11,317 nucleotides of DNA, from NCBI GenBank assembly GCA_964469155.1, contig CAYXXU010000102.1, forward strand, positions 1 through 11,317. Direction: 5' to 3'. Position 1 is the stretch's first letter. Every line of letters begins with the position of its first letter. The DNA is from CAIWKO01 sp964469155. Its GTDB lineage: Bacteria > Bacteroidota > Bacteroidia > Bacteroidales > CAIWKO01. Below are positions 1 to 7,100 of the stretch, in pieces. Under the pieces are notes generated by a model. That model had not been told where the DNA came from, ran no database searches, and saw nothing but the letters and a program-made list of their open reading frames with translations. The position numbers and the translations under genes are program-made.

Positions 1-121
1 CACCCGCATGCTCATGGAAGAACTGGGATTGGAAGCCACTGAGGCCCGGCAACTCTTGCTGGAATTCGGATCGGTCAAAAAGGCCATAGACGGCTACAGG
101 CAGCGGAGTCTGGAATCCTGA
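1..121 (+). CDS. murQ: C-terminal end of a MurQ-like N-acetylmuramic acid 6-phosphate etherase (partial)
   Basis: An open frame enters from the left edge and ends at TGA 119-121, giving 39 residues (TRMLMEELGLEATEARQLLL, then EFGSVKKAIDGYRQRSLES). The pattern of a short helix, a G-[LV]-[DE]..EAR/K-x-LL stretch and a final GSV[KR]KAI helix resembles the small helical C-terminal domain after the SIS domain of MurQ etherases. These cytoplasmic enzymes cleave the lactyl ether of MurNAc-6-phosphate during peptidoglycan recycling. The SIS domain and active site lie outside the window, so the assignment rests on a short tail only. The gene converges on the displaced gene end at 160-252. The symbol is tentative; another protein with a similar helical tail is possible. 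Confidence 0.5.
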   Translation, partial: TRMLMEELGLEATEARQLLLEFGSVKKAIDGYRQRSLES

Positions 122-133
122 CTTATGAAGGTC

Positions 134-176
134 GGAATCTTGAATGCTGAATGTCGGATTCAAGACTCAAGATTCC
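134..176. other. Inverted repeat between two convergent gene ends
   Basis: GGAATCTTGA (134-143) and TCAAGATTCC (167-176) are perfect 10-bp inverted arms with a 23-nt spacer. A competing pair, TCTTGAAT (138-145) and ATTCAAGA (158-165), overlaps them. The site lies just after the murQ-like stop and covers the stop of the opposing gene remnant. A bidirectional terminator is possible, but the stem is not GC-rich and no T-tract follows. Confidence 0.35.
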
Positions 177-252
177 AGAGATTCCTTACTGCCCTGGTTC
201 CTTTCAACCCTTTGAGGAGCAGCGGATGGGCCAGTTGCTCCATTTCATGACT
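160..252 (-). pseudogene. Displaced 3' end of the gene found intact at the right edge
   Basis: Read on the - strand, this frame encodes SHEMEQLAHPLLLKGLKGTR and continues AVRNLWNLES to a TGA at 160-162. The part EMEQLAHPLLLKG matches, in the same frame, the C-terminus of the gene entering at 11317. Upstream the frame hits TAA at 253-255 and similarity to the right-hand copy stops near 247, so this is only a gene end. A 5-bp indel relative to the right copy changes the last residues. It is best explained as the original 3' end left behind when the block to its right was inserted or duplicated. Confidence 0.7.
182..247. repeat. Direct repeat, left copy (gene 3' end duplication)
   Basis: This segment matches 11201-11271 in the same orientation, with three substitutions and one 5-bp indel (TGTGG present only on the right). 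The longest identical run covers CCCTTTGAGGAGCAGCGGAT and the ten or so bases after it. Similarity ends sharply on the right at CATTTCA. It may be an att-like site or the edge of a duplication. Confidence 0.85.
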
Positions 253-404
253 TTAGATACCATTGGTCACCAACACTATAGAGCGTCTTCGCTTATCTAT
301 GGCTTTATTACTAAGGGGAAGATTAAGCAGCTCGCATTATAAGTAAAAATTCAAATTGCCTTATTACTTCAATGAAAAAAAGTTCTCCTCTATGCAATTC
401 CATG
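253..404. other. Unassigned stretch
   Basis: This stretch lies between the displaced gene end and the degenerate frame at 405. I see no gene, strong hairpin or recognisable motif in it on either strand. A frame of about 60 codons crosses it on the + strand from 151, but it runs through the repeat copy and has no protein-like features. Confidence 0.4.
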
Positions 405-640
405 TTATTTGTAAATATGTAATCGTAACCCAAGTGGATTGTAACGATAGGTGTTGTGTAAATATTGATAATTTAAAGTCCTGCCCACCTCAAGATTGTA
501 GTAGCTACTATATATTGAAGAACCTCCAATAAGTGGTTTTTGAGATATTCCAATAGCCTTTAGATAAAGAAAGTTCTGCTCCGTAATATTTGCCAGATGG
601 TAATCCTCCAGAGCCAATATCATAGACATGGTCTATTGAG
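405..640 (-). pseudogene. Possible frameshifted remnant of an unidentified protein
   Basis: Two overlapping - strand frames together look more protein-like than either alone. The upstream part reads HVYDIGSGGLPSGKYYGAEL and continues SLSKGYWNISKTTYWRFFNI before TAG. The downstream part, in the neighbouring frame, reads SSYYNLEVGRTLNYQYLHNT and ends RYNPLGLRLHIYK at TAA 405-407. A single 1-nt shift near 525 would join them into a Gly/Tyr-rich, beta-strand-like C-terminus. I do not recognise the family; a secreted or outer-membrane beta-rich protein, or a toxin tip, are guesses. The remnant stops abruptly near 629 against an unrelated + strand gene fragment. Alternatively the 74-aa single frame 405-629 is a chance ORF. 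Confidence 0.3.
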
Positions 641-838
641 ACAGCTAAAAATATTGCGGATTCTCTCGGTGTTACTCTTGATTATTTACTGGGTGGTTCT
701 GAAAGTGCGGTTTTAGATAAAGAGCTTTTAAAAAGGCTTGAAGATATTGAAAACCTTACACAAGACGACAAAGACAAAATTTACTACTTTATTGATATGG
801 CGGTGCGTGATGCCAAAGCCAGGCAAGCTTATAAATAA
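629..838 (+). pseudogene. 5'-truncated XRE-family HTH transcriptional regulator
   Basis: The frame 629-838 encodes WSIETAKNIADSLGVTLDYL and continues LGGSESAVLDKELLKRLEDI...IYYFIDMAVRDAKARQAYK to TAA 836-838. The opening matches the end of an XRE/Cro-type helix-turn-helix, where the consensus runs P-S-IETAKKIADALGVSLDYLL. The remainder matches the helical tail (KRLEDIE.L..DDK..I...ID..+RDAKAR) common in small Bacteroidota XRE regulators. The first roughly 35-40 residues, including the recognition helix, are missing. An in-frame TAG at 623-625 closes the frame just upstream and there is no start codon, so the gene is broken at a sharp junction near 629. Its terminator is the hairpin at 841, which also forms the left end of the IS. 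Confidence 0.8.
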
Positions 839-859
839 AAAGAGGCCGTCTCAAAAGCG
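838..859 (+). repeat. IS left terminal inverted repeat
   Basis: The sequence AAAAGAGGCCGTCTCAAAAG plus two bases matches the complement of the right end at 20 of 22 positions. The GTCTCAAAAG core is identical at both ends. It forms the left arm and loop of the terminator hairpin. Confidence 0.75.
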
Positions 860-879
860 AGGCGGCTTCTTTTTTTTTT
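841..879 (+). terminator. Rho-independent terminator at the IS left end, facing into the IS
   Basis: AGAGGCCG (841-848) pairs with CGGCTTCT (863-870) with one G-U pair. The loop can re-pair as GCCGTCTC with GAGGCGGC. A run of ten Ts follows at 870-879. It would end + strand transcripts from the XRE remnant and stop read-through into the IS. Confidence 0.75.
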
Positions 880-1023
880 AAAACTTCCTTTTAAGCTTTC
901 CTTGAGCCGAAGTATTCCAATCTTTAAGCTTTTTGGTATTTTTTTTACTTTTCTTGTTTTGCTTTAACCTGAGATCGACTCCACAGGTTCTTTTTTTTCA
1001 GATTTTCAGTTTTTTTTTCGGGT

Positions 1024-2553
1024 CTATGCTATCTTTTTAAGATTATGTGCAATTGCCAACAGACCGAACTCGACATTTACTTTAGCAATTCCCCTAAGCA
1101 TAAACCTTTTAAATCCACTGTTAATTTTTATCATCGCGAAAACCGGCTCCACATCAACAGGCCTTTGTTTTCGGTGCTTCCTACCTTTCTCACTCAGTAA
1201 CCTGTCCCTGGCTTTAGTTCTGAGTTCATTCGCCCTGTGACTTACCTCGATTATTCTGTTCTGCTTACTTTTATGACATCTTCCATTCAAGGGACAACCA
1301 TTACAGTTTTGAGCCTGGTACCTGGAGAGGGTTATTTTATATCCGGCCTTAGTCCTTTTGTTTATGGTTCCGACAAATGTCATTGGTTGTCCCATAGGAC
1401 AAAAGTAGCAATCAAGTGATTTGTTATAGTACAGATTATCAGGATGAAACTCCCCTTTTGAGGACCCACTGTCATGTTGTTCATTATCAAAATAGTTATA
1501 CTTTACATAGGCTTCAATCTGGCTGTTTTCCATGAATTCATAGTTTTCTTCCGATCCATAGCCTGCATCTGCAGTCAATTCCTGCGGCATGAAACCATAT
1601 TGCTTCTCAAAGGAAAGCAAATGTGGCTTCAGGGTTTTCGTATCCGTGGTATCCTGGTGGATTGAATAGTTACCGATCAGTTGATTATTTGTGCTTATTT
1701 GGACATTATATCCAGGTTTTAATTGACCATTTTTCATATGATCTTCTTTCATGCGCATAAATGTGGCATCGGGATCAGTCTTTGAGAAACTATTCCGATC
1801 TCCCAAAATCTTCTCCTTTTCTTTATATTCCTCAAGCTTCTCCGGCCAATTCTTTTTGGCATATCTTATTTTTTGCTTTATCTTTTGTGGTACAGGCTTA
1901 TCTTCCAAAGCCTTATCAATCTGATCGATAGTTTCACGAACTTTTTCGGGATCAATCGAGGTAAAACTGGTAGGTGCAGTATCCTTTAATTCTTCTGAAG
2001 CGATTTTCTGCGTGTAAACCCACAACTCCTCCAGTTGCTTGCTAATCCGCTCTTTGTTGGTTTTTATCGCATTCCCCCACACAAAAGTGTAACGATTAGC
2101 ATTGGCTTCGATTTTGGTTCCATCAGTGTAAACTTTCTGCAAATCAAGATGCCCGGAATCTACCAACATCAAAACTACCTGGCTGAATACTTTTTTGATC
2201 ACTCCCTTCAACCGGTCACTGCGAAAACGGTTAATTGTATTGTGATCCGGTTTCTCCATGCCACTAAGCCACATAAAATGAATGTTCTCCTGTGTGGCAG
2301 ACTCAAGTTTTCGCGAAGAATAAACATTACATAAATATCCGTATACCAGTATTTTAAGCAACATCCGGGGATGATAACTACTCGTCCCTCCTCCCTTATA
2401 CTTGTGGAGTAAAGGATCCAAATTGATCTGGTCTATTACTTGGCTTACTATACGAACTGGGTGGGTTTCAGGTATCAAATCATCAAACGTCGGGGGTAAA
2501 ACCATCAACTGTCCTTGATTGTACGGCTTGAATTTTATTCGTCTTGTTCTCAT
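1024..2553 (-). CDS. IS1182-family DDE transposase
   Basis: This 509-aa enzyme catalyses cut and strand transfer of the surrounding IS. Residues 15-125 form the N-terminal DUF772-type domain of IS1182/IS5-like transposases (PTFDDLIPETHPVR, later HPRMLLKILVYGYL and DHNTINRFRSDRL). The DDE catalytic core follows. D144 lies in VYTDGTKIEANANRYTFVWG, D329 in LTADAGYGSEENYEF, and E469 in PVDVEPVFAMIKINSGFKRF. Between about residues 165 and 255 is a lysine/glutamate-rich helical insertion. Residues 382-426 carry a Cys cluster (CYFCPMG, then CNGCPLNGRC) that probably binds zinc. The length matches full-size family members, with no frameshift or internal stop, so it appears functional. The ATG at 2551-2553 is chosen because MRTRRIKFKPYNQGQ is the usual family start. 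A 17-bp inverted repeat begins one base upstream of it and could limit its translation. Confidence 0.93.
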   Translation of the reverse strand: MRTRRIKFKPYNQGQLMVLPPTFDDLIPETHPVRIVSQVIDQINLDPLLHKYKGGGTSSYHPRMLLKILVYGYLCNVYSSRKLESATQENIHFMWLSGMEKPDHNTINRFRSDRLKGVIKKVFSQVVLMLVDSGHLDLQKVYTDGTKIEANANRYTFVWGNAIKTNKERISKQLEELWVYTQKIASEELKDTAPTSFTSIDPEKVRETIDQIDKALEDKPVPQKIKQKIRYAKKNWPEKLEEYKEKEKILGDRNSFSKTDPDATFMRMKEDHMKNGQLKPGYNVQISTNNQLIGNYSIHQDTTDTKTLKPHLLSFEKQYGFMPQELTADAGYGSEENYEFMENSQIEAYVKYNYFDNEQHDSGSSKGEFHPDNLYYNKSLDCYFCPMGQPMTFVGTINKRTKAGYKITLSRYQAQNCNGCPLNGRCHKSKQNRIIEVSHRANELRTKARDRLLSEKGRKHRKQRPVDVEPVFAMIKINSGFKRFMLRGIAKVNVEFGLLAIAHNLKKIA

Positions 2554-2554
2554 G

Positions 2555-2597
2555 TCTAAATATACTCATTATACTGCTGATAATGAGTATATTTAGA
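2555..2597 (-). promoter_or_regulatory. 17-bp perfect inverted repeat directly upstream of the transposase start
   Basis: TCTAAATATACTCATTA (2555-2571) and TAATGAGTATATTTAGA (2581-2597) are exact reverse complements separated by 9 nt. One base separates the repeat from the transposase ATG. As RNA it would form a strong stem that would occlude the ribosome-binding region. As DNA it could be an operator or a transposase-binding subterminal site. Stems of this kind that block translation of read-through transcripts are known in other IS families such as IS10 and IS50; applying that here is inference. Confidence 0.7.
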
Positions 2598-2618
2598 GGA
2601 AAGTTCTTAACAACTTAG

Positions 2619-2633
2619 TGTTGATTATCAACA
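2619..2633. promoter_or_regulatory. Short palindrome near the IS right end
   Basis: TGTTGAT-T-ATCAACA is a perfect 7-bp dyad with a 1-nt centre. It lies between the right terminal repeat and the large inverted repeat. It may be a transposase or regulator binding site; no function can be proven from the sequence. Confidence 0.4.
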
Positions 2634-2637
2634 AATT

Positions 2638-2668
2638 AAAGAGGCTGCCCTTTTGAGACAGCCTCTTT
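2638..2668 (-). terminator. Terminator hairpin after the lipoprotein gene, overlapping the IS right end
   Basis: On the - strand, AAAGAGGCTG (2668-2659) pairs perfectly with CAGCCTCTTT (2647-2638) around an 11-nt loop, followed by the weak T-tract TTTAATTTG. It starts 4 nt after the lipoprotein stop codon. It would terminate the four-gene transcript and block entry into the transposase gene. Confidence 0.7.
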
Positions 2669-2671
2669 TGT

Positions 2672-3178
2672 TTAATTTATGATTTCTTGTTTTTTTATTA
2701 ACTTACCTTGGTTAAATGTTAATATCCAAACAATTTCTCTTGATGTTGGAGGTGGTGGGTAATCATTATTCTCTTGATAATAATTATATTCTTCAGGAAA
2801 AACCTTCTTCAAATATTCCCACGCTATACTTTCCGACAAACCAATTTCTTGTACTCCATCATAGGAAAAAGCTATTACTTTCTTGTCTGTCTTAATGTAA
2901 AAGGTTGAAGGTGTATTTATCAATCCAAATGCACTTGTAGCATAGTTCAATTTATACACTGTAGTATCTTCAAACTGTCTGACACTCACATGAACAATTT
3001 TGTTTTTCAAATTTGGAATGTTTACACTATCAATGTATAAACTTATCTCACGAACCAAACTCTCATTTTTTATATGAGCAAAAGGAATTTCAATTTCGTG
3101 CATACCGCTATTGCCTTCATGATTTTTGCAAGAACACAACAACATACCTACTACTATATAAATCAATCCCCTTACCAT
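2672..3178 (-). CDS. Putative lipoprotein, candidate immunity protein for the RHS effector
   Basis: The 168-aa protein starts MVRGLIYIVVGMLLCSCKNH, a lipoprotein signal peptide with a usable lipobox (LCSC) and the acylated cysteine probably at position 17. It is therefore predicted to sit in the outer or inner membrane facing the periplasm. The mature part alternates polar and aromatic residues (VHVSVRQFEDTTVYKLNY, TFYIKTDKKVIAFSYDG) and ends in a helix-rich stretch and a strand (VWILTFNQGKLIKKQEIIN). This suggests a small alpha/beta fold, but I do not recognise the family. Its ATG overlaps the stop of the giant RHS gene in ATGGTAA (3172-3178), implying translational coupling. The DNA appears more AT-rich than the RHS body. 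Position, size and coupling are those of immunity genes paired with polymorphic toxins; the immunity role is inferred from context only. Confidence 0.8.
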   Translation of the reverse strand: MVRGLIYIVVGMLLCSCKNHEGNSGMHEIEIPFAHIKNESLVREISLYIDSVNIPNLKNKIVHVSVRQFEDTTVYKLNYATSAFGLINTPSTFYIKTDKKVIAFSYDGVQEIGLSESIAWEYLKKVFPEEYNYYQENNDYPPPPTSREIVWILTFNQGKLIKKQEIIN

Positions 3179-4119
3179 GTTCCTGTATATTTATAATTCC
3201 AAACTTTTGCTTTATAGTTATAAGTTCCATTAACGGAATATATTCCTTTATTGTAAAGGATATTAATTGGCCGTCCAATAAACTTTTGCATATTTAAATC
3301 TGCTTGGCTTAATCCAATTGGATGAGCATTTGGCCCTGCCATACTTGGGTGAGTGTGTGCATGAGTTGCTAAAGCATAGGTCTTCCCGTTAAACTGCACA
3401 TATCTTTTCCCATCTATCTTAACAACTTTTAAAGCATCATTGTAACTTGTCGTAAGGTCATTTTTGTCATATGGCAGCATTATCGTGTCTCCATTTTCTA
3501 ATTCCCAAGCAGATACTTCTCTGGTGGCTTTTCCATCAACAAATGAGTTATTCCACATATCACCATAACCTGCTTTCTTATTAGCATAGTACCTTGCTCC
3601 TGCTTCTCCAACAACAGACTGTAAATGGTTTAAGCCTGCATTCATTACACCAACTGCTGCACCTTCCCAAAAATTACCGCCAGTTAATTCCGCACCAACA
3701 CCACCAGCTAATCCGGAAAATGCATAAGTTCCAAAAGTACTACTTGCAAACTTGCCTCCATACATCATAAAAGAAGAGCCGGCAAGTGAACCTAATCCGC
3801 CAGCAGCAAAACCAGTCATAAAGTCACCACCTGTAAATTCAGATACCATACCTTGCGCAAAACCATGTGTATATGCCCTGGCTATTTCTCCTCCAAATCC
3901 CATACTACCGACTGGGCCAAACATTTGACCAACTCCGCCAGTAATGGCTCCCGAAATAGCACCTACGCCAACCGATTTCCAAAAGGCTCCGCTATTCCAA
4001 TTGTTGAAACCTCCATCACTAAAGGCAACACTTGCCGTATAGCCAGCACCGCCAATAACAGCCCCCCAGCAAGCTGCATCAATAATAGCTCCTACAGGAC
4101 CTAAAAATGCAGTAAAGAT
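3172..4119 (-). other. Variable C-terminal tip of the RHS protein: glycine-rich pretoxin plus JAMM/JAB-like domain
   Basis: This covers residues 1764-2078, beyond the conserved DPSG end of the RHS core. Residues 1764 to about 1925 are glycine/alanine-rich and partly hydrophobic (FLGPVGAIIDAACWGAVIGG, then AISGAITGGVG), with a repeated motif: TGGDFMTGFAAGG and TGGNFWEGAAVG. This could be a membrane-interacting or packing segment. The last ~110 residues contain HTHP (H2018, H2020) and SQAD (S2034, D2037), giving HxHP-x(12)-SxxD, with E1969 or E1971 upstream. Known JAMM proteases use Glu, HxH, Ser and Asp around zinc with a shorter spacing (about seven residues between HxH and S). DUF4329/Tox-JAB-type tips of polymorphic toxins are the nearest comparison I can name. 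A metal-dependent peptidase or isopeptidase activity is inferred, not shown. Confidence 0.6.
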
Positions 4120-7100
4120 AAATTCACCCGAAGGGTCGGTATAAACAAGTGGGTTATTGAGGCAGTAAGAATACCTGTTTAAACTCTGGCTGTTGTCAGG
4201 CATCTGGACATACGGGTCAACATTCAGGAAGCGGGCTATCAGAGGATCGTATAGTCGCCCATTCATATTGTACAGGTTGAAGTACTTAAGGTACTCGTGC
4301 CCGGTGAAGCCCCGGTCTGGCAGGATGTCTGTCTGAGAAGCCACCGAATAGCCCCAGTTGGAGTAATCCCGCCTTCGCCCCCACGCATCGAAGGAGTATT
4401 CATTCAGTACATTTCCTGATGCGTCGGTAACATGGGTGATACTCCCCAGGTGGTCACGCAACAGGTAATAATAAGTGGTTGTCCCACTTTGGGTAATGGC
4501 TAACACCGGAGCGGTATAAGCATCACCCCCAATCCAGGTAAATTCTTTGGTTACCGAACCTTCAGTTTGTTTGATGTAACTGCTACCTGCATACCATCTG
4601 GTCAGAATGGTTGACCCGCTCTGGGTAACTACCATTTTAGCGCGCTGGTTATCGCTGTTGTATGCAAAGGTCGCAGCATAAGCTCCTTGGCTAAATGTGT
4701 TTACTTTTTCAAATGAAGAATAGGTGGCAGTCTGGCTGACAGCAGGGATTACCCCTGTTGAAGAAGTCACTTTGGTTAAAGCGTAAGGCCCGGCACCGGC
4801 ACCATAGGTAAACGCCGTGGTGGCGTTGATATCTGACTTGGTCAGGATATTGCCGTTGGCCGCATATGTCATTGACAGGTTTATCGGCCCGGTCACGCTG
4901 GTTAAGCAGTCGAGGCCATCTGAATAGTCAAAACTTTCCGATAAATTTCGTTTGTAGTTTTGGCGGGAATTTAAGTTTCCGGTAACCGAATTGAATGAGT
5001 AGCCATAATTATGTACGGTACCGGTGGAATCTTCTATAGGATATCCATAACCGTCAAACTTATGGGTCCCGGTAAGTGTACCATCCCCGTAGATTACCCC
5101 GGTAACCTGCTGCCGGGGGTTCATGCCTGTTATGCTGTAACGGACCGAACCCCCTGTCGAGAAGCTGGACAAATAGCCATAAATATTATACCCGAACGTT
5201 TCAGTGATCGCTGAAGGATACGTTCGTGTTTGTAACCTGCCAACCTGATCATAGGTAAATGAGGTTGAGAAGGGAGCCACTGAAATGGTCTCGGTGATAC
5301 CCGTTATTCTGCCTTTGCTGTCATATCCATAAGTTCTGCTCACGCCGGCGCTGGTGTTGGTTATACCGGATAGTTGCTTGTTGGTATTATAGCTGTAGGA
5401 GGTAGTTCCTTCGGGATTTACGACCTTGTCCAATCTACCATCGGCCAGGTAGGTATAAGTGGTAACTTTATTTCGGGCATCGGTATGGGTTTTTACCCGC
5501 CTCAAGGCATCGTAAGTGTAATTGATCGTTCCGGCGCTGGGATCTAACAGTTGGGTCTGGTTGCGGGCTGCGTCGGCATACTGCATGGAGGTTACCGAAC
5601 CGTCGGGAGCGGTTATGCTTTTGACTTTTCTGTCGGGATAATAAGCATACGAAATTGCTCCGCCTCTATCTGATGCCCAGATCAATGAACCATCTGGCCC
5701 ATAGTTCTTTGAGAAAAATCTATCCACGGTGGATTCATTTATGGTCCCATTGTCATACGTATAGCTGGAGTTTCGTCCTGAATTGCGTGTAATGGAGGTA
5801 GTTCTTCCATAAGCATCATAACCGTAGGTCTCAGCCCAGGCCCGGGCGCCATTGGCATAATAGGGATCTGATACCCTGTGAAGCTGTCCGGCGGGATAGT
5901 ATTCCGTATCGATCAGGATCATTTGCCCGTCAAATCCCTTTTTTTCCGAGCGGATAGCCCTTTGCAGTTTATCGTACCAGGTTGTTTGTACCGAACCGTC
6001 ATTCCTGGTTTGTGACACTCCAAAACTGCCCAATGAAGGCTTATGTGTTCCGGCCCATACATAAGCTGTAGTTGTCTGTGACCCGTCGGAGTTTGTAGCA
6101 GAAGTTTCACGCCCCAGGGCATCATAAGCATACGTGTTGGTATTATTCAGGTAATCTTTTTCAGTCAAGAGCTGACCATAAGAATTGTAACTCAAGGTAA
6201 CGGTGTGCCCCAGTTCATCGGTTTTTGTTTTTAACCGAATATAATCGGTATCGTATATAGAGCTTACCTGACTGGTGCCTATGCTGGTTCCCGAAGTAAC
6301 TACCTGGATGAGATTACCCTGGCTGTTATAATCGTGGTTTTTGGTAAAAGCAAGAGGGGTTCCTTCATTGTAATAGATATAATCTGGTTTTAATATGCCG
6401 TCGGTGGAATAGGTATAACGAACAGAATGACTTACGGTGGTTTCGCCACTCTTTAAATTATATACAGTCGAATTATCTGTCCTCCCTAACTTCCATTCGG
6501 TAGAATTCACTGTGTTGGTGTAATTTACGATGGTTGAATCGCGTATCCCGTTGTTGTAATTGATTCTTGCCCTGGTTGGGTTACCGTAATTATCAAACTG
6601 TGAGGTTTGGGTAATGGAATAACTGGTAAGGGAATTGGTTTGCGTTGAAGAGGAAATATACGGGAAAATTCGTTTGTTCTCCGAATCCAGTACCGTTTGT
6701 GTCCAGGAATTAGCGGTGGTTTCAATTGTTGTTCCGGCGGAAGTTTTACTGGTAACGGTGTTAACCTGAGGGTAATAATAGGTGGTATTAAAGTCAGATA
6801 ATGTCTCGTTCACCAAAGAGTCTGAGACATCGGTAAGGACAGTTTTTGAAAAACACAGGAATCCTTTGCCCTGCTGGTGGATGCAGGCACCCTCATAATA
6901 GTAACTCAGGATATTTGAGCTTCCTAACCCATTATCAACAGTAAGTGAGCTGACTACCGGAAGAGGGCCCTGGTAATTAAACACGGGGAAGGCCGGATTT
7001 GATAAACCAATATTATACACAGAACCTGATGCCTGTGATAAGCGGGTATAATTAACCGTTGTCAGGGTGTTTAAACCATTGGCCACTTTATGAAGCATCG

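Larger units (their letters stand above)
838..2669 (-). mobile_element. IS1182-family insertion sequence, apparently complete
   Basis: An intact transposase gene is bracketed by terminal inverted repeats: AAAAGAGGCCGTCTCAAAAG from 838 inward, and AAAAGAGGCTGTCTCAAAAG read inward on the - strand from 2669. They match at 20 of the first 22 positions. The length of about 1.83 kb fits the family. I see no convincing target-site duplication. The left non-coding end (880-1023) is rich in T-runs and holds nothing recognisable. The element sits directly between the stop codon of the truncated XRE gene (836-838) and the stop codon of the lipoprotein gene (2672-2674). The exact outer boundary is uncertain by a few A/T bases on each side. 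Confidence 0.8.

Noticed and set aside
151..342. A 63-codon + strand frame
   Set aside because: It runs antisense through the displaced gene end and the direct repeat. The - strand reading is supported by the second copy at the right edge, and the + reading has no protein-like features.
1237..2334. Several + strand frames of 60-99 codons inside the transposase gene
   Set aside because: They are antisense shadows of an intact, well-supported 509-aa transposase.
5400..6200. Possible tandem DNA repeats in the YD region
   Set aside because: The repetition is at the protein level (YD motifs of diverged sequence), with no consistent nucleotide period.
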